From contig NW_023503409.1 of the NCBI RefSeq assembly GCF_014529535.1, positions 3,906,390 to 3,970,389 of the forward strand: a DNA stretch of 64,000 bases, in the 5' to 3' direction. The translations under genes and the position numbers were made by a program. Below the pieces are notes generated by a model that did no database searches, had not been told where the DNA came from, and saw nothing but the letters and a program-made list of their open reading frames with translations. Positions within the stretch are counted from its first letter, which is position 1. The number at the start of each line of letters is the position of its first letter. Positions 20,758-33,400 of the stretch are shown in pieces. The stretch comes from Bradysia coprophila (Eukaryota > Arthropoda > Insecta > Diptera > Sciaridae).

Positions 20758-22382
20758 AGTCATGTATTCCAAGTTTGCCGTACATGTTTCATAAGAGTCT
20801 GAATAGCCCAACAAAACTAAGATGTCTAAGCTTATGATTTCGACTCAATGAAGGGGTTGTTCGTTCACTGTTCAGTATCACGGATCTTCTACCCTATAAA
20901 CAATTTGAACGACTGATTCAAACCGATTCAAATCTTCACTGCACCATACTCAAGCCATGTCATTCACTTACTTCAACGCTAGAAAAATTAAAAAATCAAA
21001 TTAAAGTCTAGATTACAGTCAAATAGTTTGCAATGATTGTAGAATCCTTAATGTTAATTTACAGTACAGGTATATGTGATACGCTAGGTAAAGGTAACAA
21101 AATAAACTTATTTGAATGCGAAGAAGTAGTAGAATTGAGACGTCAACCCACATTTTAACACGAAAATGGAAAATCCATAGACTCCAAGAAATTATACTAT
21201 GAAACTTGATACAGACTCATGGAGTGTGGAGGTATATGCGGCTACATCCTCCAAAAATGTGAATGGCTTTTGCTTCAACATAATATAACAAGGTCTAAAT
21301 GTGAATTAGCCACAGTTCCTCAAACCCTCACTCGTGCCAAACCAACAAATTTACAATCAGGTATACGTTTTATATATACTCACTATTACGTCCTAATGGG
21401 AACTGAGAAAAGTTGCTCCCTCTTTGAATCTTGATTGCTGGCAATACTTTTTTCTAAACGAATCTTCATTACATTCGTCTAAAATATGCAGTATATATGG
21501 TTTCGGTGATGCATATGACCGATTATAGGCACAAACAATATACAAACATAATTAAATGAACAATTTACAATAAACAAACAAACACAAAAAAAAATTGCAC
21601 AAACAACCAGAACCAATCAAAGTTATACCATTTATAGCATCTTAAATTAACTTCAATTTTCTTGTACAAAATTTAATAGACATCACAGTAAAAATGCATT
21701 ATTTTCTTCACATATTGCAATTATAAATGGATCTCGAACAATTCTTCAAAACTGTCAGTTTCTTTTAGATTACCTCCATTATTGTACCGATTCAGATGTA
21801 CAGGTACAACAGTCGCAGAATTGACCTATCCTATACCAATTAAAAATAATGCAGTAAAAGTTTAACATTTTACCAAGATGGATTGAATTGATTGATTATC
21901 ATGTACTTACATCAAATTAACGATGAAATGTTGAATTAGTTGTTACCCGCAGACTATATAACGCTGAACGTTCCTACAAGATCCGTCAGTAAGATGTGGT
22001 TTATGAATTCATCGGAAGATTGTCTTTACAATAAATATGTGTGAGAATGAGTTAATATCAAGCAAATTAATGTAATTATTCGTGATGTCTGATAGCACAT
22101 TATATCCAGTCAACATAGTTTTTAATAGCTTCACAGCAACATTACTGAATTGAACTGTTACTAAATTATCGTTTCATCTTTCGGGGGGAAATGTTGCTTT
22201 GGAGTATTCACTAAAGGAAAAAAAAGTATTGGATCTCATTGTCTTAAGTGTATTCTGTGGGATGTACTGTCGAAATGCATCTTAAACGGTTGAACACTCT
22301 ATTAAACGATTCACTGTGTTTTATTGGAATACGATATAATAATAACTTCCATAATGGAAGTTCCATTCGTTAGCTCGAAACA
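20758..22382. other. Intergenic, nothing recognised
   Basis: AT-rich sequence without coding similarity. I see no inverted repeats or RNA genes. Confidence 0.35.
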
Positions 22383-22465
22383 TTTTTTTTTATTTATTTC
22401 TAATGCCAATGTATTTCGAATATAAAGGTTGGTGTGGATTATATATAATGTTAATAATATTTCGG

Positions 22466-23225
22466 TTATTGGCGATCACGAACGTACCAATATACATTTG
22501 AGAAATATTCTTCTTGTGTACATCCCGTCTGAGTTTTACGAAAATCAGCTAATTCTATGCTTCGACATTCCAAGAGATGGTTTGATGTTTGTTCTTCCGA
22601 ACGACAAAAAACACAGATCGGCGAGTTTACAATCCCAAATCTGTTTAAATGTTTGTACAACAAGTCGTGTCCAGTTATTTTACGGAAGTTTGCAACATAG
22701 ATTTGACGAATGTTGGATAGAATGGTTGATTCTGTTAGATTGTTCCATGACTTGTCCGTCGATAATTCATTGTGATGATACTTTAGGTCTAATTTGAATT
22801 TTATTTCGATTCGATGTTTAGCTTGACCGTATTTTTTCTTTGAACTGTTTTTCTTCTTCTTTGAAGTAAATCGTCGAAATTTCATCGGAATTTCTATTTC
22901 ATGATCTTGGTAGATTAGTTTGACTCTTCGAACAAAGCTCATTTTTGATGGTAATCGATTTTCTGCTTCATGTAAATGATTCCATAGACTATTCGGGACT
23001 CTTTGGATTCGTTCATACATTTTCAATGCTCCTTCTTCGCAGAGAAATTTAATAGGCTTAATGTTCGTAAATAATTGCATAGCTTCGATCGGAGTAAATT
23101 TTGTTACCAGATATGATTCTTAAGGCCTTGTTTTGGACTATATCTAGTTTTTTCTTTGTTGATTTGCTTGCACAAATCAATAATTCGTGTCCAAATGTTA
23201 AAACGGGGAGTATGTATGACTTATA
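22466..23225 (-). pseudogene. APE-type retroelement ORF2, 3' part after the nested insertion
   Basis: Minus-strand coding resumes after the nested element with RT thumb/connection text (SYILPVLTFGHELL, KALRIISG). After a one-frame shift near 23,105 it continues as a 204-codon frame beginning MQLFTNIKPIKFLCEEGAL. The frame ends with a Zn-binding tail, CVFCRSEEQTSNHLLEC, typical of the region after RT in jockey, R1 and I elements. No RNase H domain was recognised between them. The nested insertion and frameshift make it nonfunctional. Confidence 0.75.
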
Positions 23226-25372
23226 AGTTTTTATTTACAATCAGTTTACAAAAATTAATCACATAAAAATCACATTACAAATATCACATAGTTACGCGAT
23301 CAAATCGCAAAGTCTCACAACCGAACAAGACGAAAATAAGAGAAAAATGACAAATAGTAATGACTAGCGAAAAACGCGGGAATGCTAACAGCGAATTGGC
23401 ATCGGTATATAATCAGAGGTAGTAGATCTCTTCAAGATTGGTATCCGATGGTATCGTGCCTAGAACAGCTGCTGCGTTTCCTCTCTGGATGGCAATACTG
23501 AGGCGTTGGATTAGAAAACTAGTTGATCGTTTCTCACCTGTAACATTTTGTAGCAGTTCCCCAATGCGTCGGATAAGCTTCAAGCCTCTCTCACCGATGG
23601 TTCCCAGAGTTTCGATGCAAATTGGCACGACGTGATATGTGGGAGTTAGATTCCTATACAGCCGTAGTTTGTAAGCCTCTCGTGTTCGAGCAGCGAAACC
23701 AGCCGTCCGTGAGTTACCTTTGACATATGATGGTGCTAGGGTGTCGGCACACGTGAAATCCCAAACCAAGGGCTTTCCATTTTGCCACGGGACCAAGGTA
23801 AGCCCGTCCGGTTTCTTTCCATCCGACCTGTTGCATCCTGTTGGTTCCAGGAGGGCTGGGATTTTGCTGGTCACGAGAGACCGTTTTAACAAGTCGTTGG
23901 CGATTGCGTGTCTTGCCCACCGGCCAGCACTGTTTTTACAACATAATCCGTGAAGGCCCAATTCATCAACCTCCTTGCCGCAGATACATGTGTGTGGGAC
24001 GCACAATGGGAGCCCTAGACGAAGTGAAACGGCGATCCGAAACGATTGGTTGTCCAGTAGTGTGCCCAATGAAGCGAATGGAAATGCGTTCAGCCAGGCA
24101 CCTGTCTCCTTGTTATTGTTTGCTAGCAATCGAGCCTTTGATGTTATGCTTGTTGACTGTTCGGAAATGTCTCGTTGCAGTTTAGTACACAAAGCCAAAT
24201 CCCACACGTGCTGGAACTTTTGTTCTGAAGCGTCCGGGATTTCTTGCAAGGCTAGTGACGACCATGCATCCAAAGCTTCGAGTGTTGACGGATCAGCTTC
24301 CAATGAGAAAGAAGGAACGATGTTGCGTACCATACCGGCGAATGAATGAATTGAGCCCAAAAAACTGGAGTAGCAGAGGTTTGTGGCGTTTCTTAGTCCC
24401 AATCCACCCAACTTGACTGGCAAAGTGGCTTCGTTCCATGAATTTTCTGTGAAGCGGCAATTCACGATACTTTCCATTGCATCCTTCAGTACCCGATCGT
24501 ATTCTTCTAGTTCGTCCATAGCATTCCAACAAGGTGTGGTTCGAAGCAGGTAGCTTAATTGAGGAATTGACAGTGAACTTCGGAGCAGGCAGTAGGAGTG
24601 ATGCGCATTCAATTTGTCCATTCGGCCAACCATGATTTTCAATTTGCGCAGTTTCTTATTAATTGCTGATTTGATTCCCGACAATGTCAATGGTGAGCCC
24701 AGCAGTTCAATGTCGTCTTGACGTTCCACGATACCTGGAGCGACTTGGTTGATTTTTTGCAGAATGTGGGCTCGTTCTTCCGGACGGACGACTCCCAGTA
24801 TTTTGATCTCGCACTTGCCGAAATTTAGTTCCAGTCCAACCTCGGATGATTTTGCTATGACAGTTTCCAAGTCGTTGATCACTACATCTGGTTCACCTCC
24901 AATCGTTCCGTCGTCGATATACCAAATGTTGAATTCCGATTCCAAACAGTTGACCATGTGGTGTATTCCCATGCAAAAAGCCGCCGGGCCGCACGGATCT
25001 CCTTCTTGACAGCCTCTTTGGGAGAGCATGGTGAAATCGCCGAATGATAGCCAGGTTGGCAGGCCGTAGCACTGTTTCATGAACAAGTAGATGTCCGGAC
25101 AATTTGCTTTAACTGCTTGCAGCATGGGCTGGCGCTCCATTTCGTTGTACGCATTCTTATAGTCAAGTTTGACGAAGATTTTAGTCGATTGGTGTCTGTA
25201 GTTCACGAAATGCCTCGCAGCGTGTACTCCAGCTTCCGCGCCTCCGCGGGTACCGAAACCTAGTTGTTTGGGGCGTAACTGTTCTCCCGTTCGGTCGGCA
25301 ATCCTAGAACTTCCGATTCTCGCTACTAGCCTTCTAATCGTATTCCCGATTGCAATCGGTCTAATGTTGTTG
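23225..25372 (-). mobile_element. Nested REL-type (R2-like) non-LTR retrotransposon, 5'-truncated
   Basis: This element sits inside the RT gene of another retroelement. Its coding region starts directly at the left junction within RT (NNNIRPIAIGNTIRRLVARI), so the N-terminal DNA-binding part is missing. The 3' UTR is about 185 bp and ends near GATTGTAAATAAA without a long poly(A). The outer frame reads KWGPSKDTL before the junction and KTYKSYILPVL after it. Elements with a restriction-like endonuclease usually insert at fixed sites in multicopy genes; here the target is another transposon. Confidence 0.8.
23413..25372 (-). pseudogene. Reverse transcriptase with C-terminal restriction-like endonuclease
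   Basis: A 650-codon uninterrupted minus-strand frame, lacking only its N-terminus. RT motifs appear in order: RPIAIGNT (about residue 14), KLDYKNAYN (77-85), QEGDPCGPAAF (131-141, replacing the PQG of most families) and the catalytic YIDDGTIGG (160-168). The C-terminal third has a Cys/His motif (CICGKEVDELGLHGLCC) followed by RH and KPDG...LVWDFTC (about 529-550), a PD-(D/E)xK-type restriction-like endonuclease as in R2-group elements. The GDP motif and GTRGGAEAGVHA resemble elements grouped near Utopia/NeSL, but the clade needs a tree. The long open frame suggests a relatively young copy that is dead through truncation. Confidence 0.82.
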
Positions 25373-25877
25373 TTAACGTGTCTTTCGAGGGGCCCCATTT
25401 TGTTCCTGCAAGCCGTTTTAGAATTTTCAATCTGTTTTCTGCTTGTTCTACCCTTTCATTCACGTGTTGGTTAAATGTTAATCTTTGATCCAATACGACG
25501 CCCAAATATTTTTGATTTTTGGTTTCTTTTACTTCTGTGTTGTTGAAATAAATATTTGGCATTGGGATATTATTCCTCATCGAGAATACTTGAAAGAAAG
25601 TTTTGTTTAAGTTGACAATCATCTCGTTTGTTTGTACCCAATCGTGTAGAACAGCTAGAGCGCAGTTCATTATTGACTCCATGATTATCATGTCATCACC
25701 GGAGACGAATATGGCCAGGTCGTCGGCAAACATGACTATTTCTACACCTGGTATTTGGCGAAGGTTTGAGCATAAATCGTTGACCATACAATTAAACAGT
25801 GTTGTACTTGATACTGCTCCCTGTGGTAATCCTCTTCGAACTTGTTTGCTCGAAACATTTAGACAAAATGTAATCAC
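25373..25877 (-). pseudogene. APE-type retroelement RT fragment upstream of the nested insertion
   Basis: Minus-strand frame beginning ITFCLNVSSKQVRRGLPQGA with the catalytic MFADDLAIFVSGDD motif and the downstream QKYLGVVLDQRLTFNQHV and LKRLAGTKWG blocks. These are the RT palm and thumb of a jockey/R1-type element. The reading frame runs across the junction into unrelated sequence after KDTL. The endonuclease and N-terminal RT are absent. Confidence 0.85.
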
Positions 25878-25895
25878 TGAAAACAGCTGATTTTA

Positions 25896-28706
25896 GTGCT
25901 GTTGGAGAGACCCGCACGATAATTTCACTGACTTGTCTATAAAGACAAATTTCCATTAATAGTCAAAATCTTTCAACATCTCGGAGCAACAGTATTCTGA
26001 ATTCGAAACACAATGCAAGACCGTACCTCGTACGAGTCTTAAAACAATCACGTCGAGATGAGCTTTTTCTGAAAATCAGAAATGTTTTTATTCGTTTTGC
26101 GTTTAATAGCCCTTTAATTTCAGGCTGATGTGCGTGTATCCGAAAATATCCATAAAATGTACTAGACATTGTATGCCAATGTAAAATTCAAACTGAAGTA
26201 TTTTTGGAACAACTAGATCGCAAGACTAAACATCCAAATATTTTCATATTACGACCATTTATTCATGTGTACGACATTAATTTTATAATTTGGATCACAC
26301 ATCTGTTTAGTTTTCGCTATAGCGTATAGGTACCTCAACTCCATCCGAAAATTTAGGGATGCAATGAAAATTTGTGTGACTTTGAACGTTCGAATTATAA
26401 ATCTAGTCTGTGTATAAATATCACACGGAGTTAAGATATTTTGTACCAAAATTGGTTTTTCTCTTTCTTTTTCTTCTTAAATTTAAACGACACTGCGAAT
26501 AACATCATCATTCACATTAGCATTTATGTATACTTTTGCTATATGATTTGCTTCGGTGCACTTTGTGCATATTTTCCAAATATACAATGTGGCATGGAAT
26601 TATGCACGCTGAAAAGTGTGGGTGGCTAGACGACAGATTTTAACGCAGACAGTACATTTGTTTAATGCTTTTTATTATTTTTATTTTTCTGCGACATAAA
26701 GCGATATAAATAGTCGTAAATCATGCTAGGTTGCAAGTAGCAAGAGATCATAAAAAATTGTTCCATAATAACTGTGCGAGGATGAACTCACACCTGTCGT
26801 TCATGAGTGTATAGAAGACAGATAAAGATATTCTGAAACATGAATGTTTCGTACAATTTATTATAAATTTTCACGACAATCATTCGAATAATAGATCTTG
26901 TGCATGTTCTCGTTGCACAACAAATTTTTGCGTACTTTGATTTATTATTTTATTTTTATAGTGGACAGTGGACACGTATTTATAAACAGATTACACGTTC
27001 TTAATTCCTCATTTTATCCCAAACAGAGTAGACATTCAGCAAAAGACAAATTATACAATAGTTAGATAAAAAGTGAAAAATACGAGTCTCAGTGAGATGT
27101 TTGTTGGTCCGAGACGAAGCCGAGGTCAAGAAACAGACGAAAACATGACGTTACATACATCCTTCTATTTCGAAGGATTGCATGTTGGAGGCGTCAGAAG
27201 TATGAAAATCATGGTTTTCGATTAATGTAGAGTAAAATTTTAGTGGCTTTGTTGTCTTAAAGAGAAAAGTGAAATTCGGTACGTTTTATGATTTGAGAGT
27301 TGTTGTGGTTTGTAATTGATTAAACAAGAATTTAATTGAACAAATGAAAATTTAGATTCTAAAATAGGAATGTGTTGACCTGTCGTTTCGTTAGTTAGCG
27401 CACTATCTCACTGACGAACAACAATTTTGACAAAAAATATTTTCCGTGGTATGTGGTACACTCGCTTAAATAATTCATTATTTTTTTGATAAGGGACATC
27501 GTGTATTTCTTTAACTTCATTCAACAACGAATTAAAGCAGCGCATGCTGAAAAAACATTAGATTCCAATCAGCCCATATATTTTGTCAAATTTGCATAAA
27601 AGATTGGAATTCTTTTTTCTGTTCCAGACGTAATATTTCATATTATGGCGCATAGCAAAATGCGGTTGCATTACAAAAAGTAGGTGGGCGAGATACTCAA
27701 TACAATAACACAGGACTAACAAAATTATCCGTACAATTATCTGCTTAGGGCTACAGGTACGTTATTAACAAAAAATCAAGAACTTCTGATTGCCGCCTTG
27801 AAAATTTAGGTTGCATGCATGGATATATATATACCGCGGTATTATATACACACGTAGATCAGCATAAAAATGGTATATGAAAAGTCATTATTATTATTAA
27901 TATTATGAGCATACATACATTTTCGTTCGTCCGAAAGCAATAAATAAAAATTATATGCATCCTCTGTGTGCTGCCCATATTCCCATTTTACATTCATTCG
28001 CTGAAACACGTCGAGTGAGGGCATAAAATGCATAAGAATGGCTGTGGGTTATTATTTTTTGTGCAGTGAATTGTTTGCGCGATGCGTAAGAGTTAAGCTT
28101 ATTCGCATTATGCTTCGAAAAAGATCGGTGCAGTGATGGGACATCGTGACTTGGAGCAGCTCTGCGATTGTGGAAATAAATTCTATGGAACTTCCGAAAA
28201 AAAAGATTTTTCGGTGAATTTGGTTGATTTTTTGTCGAAACGATTGTACCTTATTCCACATTAAGCTGATGATGTTCAGTCGCTACCTGATCCTAAATAT
28301 TTATTGTTGTAATTACTGAAAAAAGTTGCGGCTGTATCCAGGTAGGGTATAGGAAGGGGATCTTTTGTCGCTTTGTACTAGTTTGTTCGGGTTGGGCATA
28401 TGAAACAAGTGTTCAATCTTTTTATTGAGAAAATATGGAAAAAACGTAAAATAACAGCGCAAGGTTTTCTCTTAATATGTATATGCCCAGAGACTCTGAT
28501 TTACTGTCATGACTTCAATGACGCATGTAAAGTGAATCAAAGAGTGGAAGAAATAGTATGAGGTAAAAACAGTATTTTGGTCATATCACAGTTTGGGAGG
28601 ACATTCATTGTGACACAGGTAGTGATCACTAAATATGCCTCATTACACATAATGGTGAATTTTGATCAAGCGACTAGTTTTTTAATACTAATTTGATAGA
28701 AGCAAT
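25896..28706. other. Intergenic, no gene recognised
   Basis: AT-rich. One repeat is visible at 27,060-27,160 (see its own entry) and a small perfect hairpin AATCCTTC/GAAGGATT at about 27,168-27,182. No coding similarity. Confidence 0.4.
27060..27160. repeat. CCGAGACGAAGCCGAGGTC repeat, isolated copy
   Basis: Shares GATAAAAAGT and the exact word CCGAGACGAAGCCGAGGTC, then AA.AAAC..ACGAAAA, with the small foldback elements at 39,128-39,225 and 49,270-49,366. Those have clear inverted ends (AAAAGTTGAAAAGT/ACTTTTCAACTTTT); here the ends are degraded. Confidence 0.6.
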
Positions 28707-28860
28707 GTACTTCTATCATGAGTGGTACTCTAAATAGAGTACTGAAACGGGACAGTGTATCAAACAAACTTTGGCACTGTAAAAAAATCTGTAAATTTTG
28801 TTTATACAAAATAGTGCTCTATTTGGCAGCTGTCACTCGCAGAACTTTTGCTTGAAGTGC
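28707..28860. mobile_element. MITE related to the one in the TMEM53-like intron
   Basis: GAGTGGTACTCTAAATAGAG through CAGTGTATCAAACAAA to TTTTGCTTGAAGTGC matches 4,536-4,703 along its length. Internal inverted words (CTCTAAATAGAGTA and TAGTGCTCTATTTG) support a foldback structure. Confidence 0.6.
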
Positions 28861-30199
28861 GTTGATAGAAGTAAAGGATCGAACAAAAATAAAATTTTAC
28901 TGTTGCGGATGTTTGTTCTTTTCAAGCCGCTTAGGATAACTATTTGTACATACCTAACCTAGACATATTACGGAATATTGTACCAACCGTGCAATTAATC
29001 TGTATGCTTGAAATTACTACCATCATCGGATTAGTCTAAAATGTGGCGACAAAACGATGCTGTCTTTCGCAAAAATATTATCTCAATCGAATACCATAAT
29101 AAAATAGTGAATTGCTATTATATAAAGATACCGAACCGGTGCGTTTTAATGACCGTGTTGAATCATAAAATACATTTTATTAAAATGCAAATTAATACCA
29201 CGTAGCGAGGTATGTTCACCTGTATGTTATTAACCAAAGCACTTAATAATCTCCTTTCCACATCGATGTGACCACCTTTTTTCTCATCCCGCATTATTAT
29301 ATTGCCATAATAATTGTAGCTCCCACACAATAAAACAGACGAACCAATTTGAATTTATATGTTCGATGTTTGGTATGCACACGGTGTGTATGTGTGTGCA
29401 TATTTTCGTATCAATAGTTTTTGCTCCGTTCCATGCACATTTCGAATGTGGTATGTTTTTTAAGGAAGACAAACCAGAAGTGGAATTGAAAAAAAAAAGT
29501 TGAACCAGCATCCCATATAGCAGAACATGTATATAAATCAAATGAAATGAAAATAACTTTGTTCCTTCTTTTCCTTTTTTGTTTTTAATTTTCGTATTAT
29601 GTATCGTCTCCTCGCGCATCTTAGATAGACATAACGACTTAACGTTACTGCAGAATATCACCTGTAGAGTAAAATTTCAACCTGTATACCAGTCTGACCA
29701 GACCCATAATAGCTGCTTGGTTGCATATAGAATACTATACGCTACACACACGGTATGCGAGTTTTTCTCTTCATATTCCGTTCGTACACATATACGATTT
29801 GTCTACCCACAATACACACTTTGTTGGTCGTGTACAAAGTGTTGGTGTGTCTTTTGATACAGTGCTTTCATAACCATAATGTAACAGAAATTGTGTATAG
29901 AAAATTAATTCAATGTATTTTCTACAGATAGAATATAAAAGTAACAGGTGTAGCGTGGTTCACGCTATATAATGAGAGAGGTTGGATTTTTTTTTTCTTC
30001 GTTTTTATTGACTTATCGATTTGAAAAATAAACAGAACTTTTATACTTGGTACAATAGTGCTAGTCAAATTGGAGAAAAATGTTACTTTTAATGTAGCAA
30101 CGAAAGTGAAATAGAGCTGTTATTGCATCTCGGTGCGTTGGAAATGGTGCAGGGGAAGTTATTCAAATTAGCGGAATTCAAATTAAGTTGAGTCAGTAA
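28861..30199. other. Intergenic, nothing recognised
   Basis: AT-rich. The open frames on both strands around 29.3-29.9 kb have no recognisable domain and are likely chance. Confidence 0.35.
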
Positions 30200-30407
30200 A
30201 CCTGTCACATACGGCTATTCATCTGTTATCGATAACGACGACAAAAATAATGACAAGCTCTGGGTAATATGGCCCTTTATATACTAAAATACATGTTTAA
30301 AAAAATGAAGTACAAGATTTGAAATCAACAGATTAAAAATACATTGATCGATGGAAGTAGTAGACAAGATTGTAATACTGGACATATGCTTGCCGTCGGT
30401 AACAGGT
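30200..30407 (-). mobile_element. 208-bp ACCTGT-ended dispersed element
   Basis: Imperfect TIRs: ACCTGTCACATACGGC at the left, GCCGTCGGTAACAGGT at the right. The interior (ATCTGTTATCGATAAC, GACAAGCTCTGGGTAATATG, CTTTATATACTAAAATACAT) is shared with 20,607-20,757 and 62,200-62,513, which are in the opposite orientation. No coding capacity; no clear target duplication. Confidence 0.7.
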
Positions 30408-33400
30408 CAATGAAATTGTAAGGTGTATTAGACTCAGTACATACATGCTGTGTAGGAAAATCAATGTTAGGTCAGAGGGGAATTGTTTTTATTCTCGATA
30501 TATGAAGAACTTTATTTCGTCATTACTACGTCCATCACCAAGGGCATGGCCCTTCTCCACTGTATAGTCTACAGATTAGTTTCTTAAAAAAATTTACCTT
30601 GACGGTTTTCATTTCGCTGGTACATACCTCCTTCAACGCTAAAAAAGACACCAAATTTCAAGAAAAAAAAAGTAATGGATTAAATGGCACCAGCTGCTTC
30701 TTTGCAATGTTAATTATACTTTTTTCTTCAGCGACAGTCTCTCTGAGGTAAATTCAAAATGTCACCCTTGAGAACAAATTTTGATCAATTCAGTTCGATT
30801 TACAGGCGTAGATGAATGTGTTAGCGACAATGAATAAGATCAGTTTGACGATCTACTTCGAAATTGTAGGTCATCAAAGTAAACTCTTCCACTAACCTCT
30901 TAAAATAGAAAAGGTAGAAATTTAGGATCGTCAACTGACTTTAAATCCAAAGTATGCCTCTTGGTAAGTGTATTCGATTCAAACGAATCTACAGAAAGAG
31001 CAAAAATTTTCATCCAGTCAATAATGGATTATTTTTAGATGGAATACTTCGTCATCGGTATCATTCATTATAACTGTCGTTCTTACAAGATCGCTAATTT
31101 AAACTTAAAATGAATGCAAATAAAACGAAAAGATTCCAATTTTCATTATAAAATCTCGTCTTGCGAGACATTCATCTCTTTTTATTTTATAATTACGAGG
31201 AGACTACGCACATTCTTCTGTGTTTTCATATAGAAAATACATGAAAATTTTGTCGACATCTTCCTACCGATACCGCAAAGAATAGCCTCCAACTGCAGCT
31301 GTTGTTCAATTCAATTGTCACTTCTTTTAATTCACTTGCTTTAGTAGTTCATCGTTTTTTTTTGCTTCTTCTTTCATTTTAAACTTGCGTTGTGGTCGTT
31401 TTTCATCAAACTGGTGTATAGTAATAAATGTGCAAACTCGAATGCAATTTCAATGATACATTATAAATAATTGTTCTCCTTCATTTGTTATTTGGTAAAT
31501 ATAAATTTAGAATTGTATGCATAAATGCTGTGTGTAGGCTTTATATCAATGAATTATGTAGTGTTAGATTTACGTGATTGTTTTCACATAATCCGCATTT
31601 TATTCTAACACATTTTTGGCACTCCGATTGCGATTATAAATTTTATGGAAATCTAGCTGAGTCTGACAATTTAATGTTGTTACATCAACAAAAATTTTCA
31701 ATCATCAACTAAAGTTTCTTGCTTTCGTTATTAGTGCAGTCCAATGTAATGAACGATCTAAATATACTGTGTATTTATTCAACGGCTAGTGTTAATGATC
31801 TGCTGTCGACAACGACAACAAGAATAACAGATTAGCGATGAACAATGGAAGTATTTGGAACCACAAAACATACTGAACTACATAGCTAGTACAGTCAGAT
31901 TCACTTAAACCACAAGTGTAAGAAACAAGTAATAGTAAGCACGATAGGCCCACACAGATGGCCTCCGTGCGCGCTCGACTAGCTCGAGCTACTATCTTTA
32001 ATAAAAAAAATAGATTTTGTATAAAAAACTAGGTAATTACAAATGAAGTAGCAGATTTATTGATTTTGTTGTGATACGGTTGCCGTTTCTAAAAGGATTT
32101 AGTTAGTAATAAAACGTGTAGGTTGTAAGAATGCATAAAATTTAAAATTGGAATTTTCTACCATCGATTGAGAATCAACCAATATCCCAACTCTAACTAA
32201 AGTTATATTTGGCCAAACAGCGCTTCTGGATGTTAACCGATAACATTCAACTAAAGAAGAAAAATTCCACAATACAAATCAGTGGAGATTTGTAGTGTGA
32301 CAAAGGCAAAGACATTAACGTCGAAGGTCGTTTTTATTGATGTTACATTCTCTCAAATTAAATAGATGCTAAACGATGCTGTTATTATAAAGTACGGAAT
32401 ATCCATATTTTTTATAGCAGAAAAAGAAAGGAAAACTCAGCCAGACGATTATCTTCACTCTTTCACCAACAACGCTTTATACACAACGTGCAAATATTAT
32501 TGCGTTTTATAAAATCATAAAAACAAAACCAGTAAAAGGAATTCATTCTTCTTAATGGTATCTAAATAAAGTCGGCAAATCGGCATCTCTTTGCTTTGTT
32601 TAAATTACAGCCTTAAAAGTGACTTTTGTTGCACTTGGTTAACTGAATCCAGCCAGCCATTGTTTGGACATTCAGATGTTCGAAATATGGCTATTCTTAC
32701 ATTTTTTCCATAAATATTTGTTTTTTATGTTTGTTTTATTCATTTCGGATTTCATTGTACAACTTTGCACTGCTACACCGAAGTCTGTAGGTCTGCTCAA
32801 TGTACGAAAGAATGGGGGAATATGTAAGAACAGCTAATTTGTATGAAATATTATTTGATTATGAAGTGAGACAAAAGGCTTTGAAATCCGCATCAGGTCA
32901 CAATCTTATTTACATCCTAAACTCCTGAAATTTGCTCAGAATTGATGCTCAGTACTAAATTCCCTCCCATGATCTTATGATCTCTACGTAACATCAAACG
33001 TATATATATAATAAAGTGCACCCAAAGCACCGTATGTGAAACAAGAGAGAAGCCTATATATTTATTACGCCAACCTTCAACAGTTGTAAACAATAACCTA
33101 AGCTTTGGTTCTATATATGTTGTGTACATATTTCTTTTTAAAGTACAAAAACAATATTTCGCTGACCATCACGACATGTAAAAGACATGACTATTCATAA
33201 AATACTGTTATTGGTGAAATTTTGAAAATATTATACATTAGAAGTTAGCCTGTCGGTTTGCATCAGTTTAACGATTTGCATGAATGGTGAGTTTTGAATA
33301 TTTTTATGGTGCTTTTGTTTCAGTAAATTTATTGTTTGCAATAAAATAGTAAAAATATTGAAATAAACCTGTACGGCCAATATTTCAAGAAAAATGGAAC

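Larger units (their letters stand above)
22383..25895 (-). mobile_element. 5'-truncated APE-type non-LTR retrotransposon, split by a nested element
   Basis: Reading the minus strand, the RT fragment at 25,877-25,375 is interrupted at about 25,372 by a second retroelement. Coding resumes at about 23,225 (KTYKSYILPVLTFGHELL) and runs to a C-terminal Zn-binding tail. The 3' end, AATAAATAAAAAAAAA, is seen as a T run at 22,385-22,393 on the plus strand. The 5' truncation lies inside the RT domain near the GLPQGAV motif. A frameshift at about 23,105 separates KALRIISG from TPIEAMQLFTN. The order of domains and the lack of a restriction-like endonuclease fit the jockey/R1/I group; the clade is not resolved. 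Confidence 0.8.

Noticed and set aside
22429..22797. 122-codon plus-strand frame
   Set aside because: Lies opposite the Zn-tail region of the minus-strand retroelement ORF and is its shadow.
22373..25861. GCTCGAAACATTT at both sides of the APE-type element as a target-site duplication
   Set aside because: The right-hand occurrence lies inside conserved RT coding (NVSSK) rather than outside the element, so it is a chance match.
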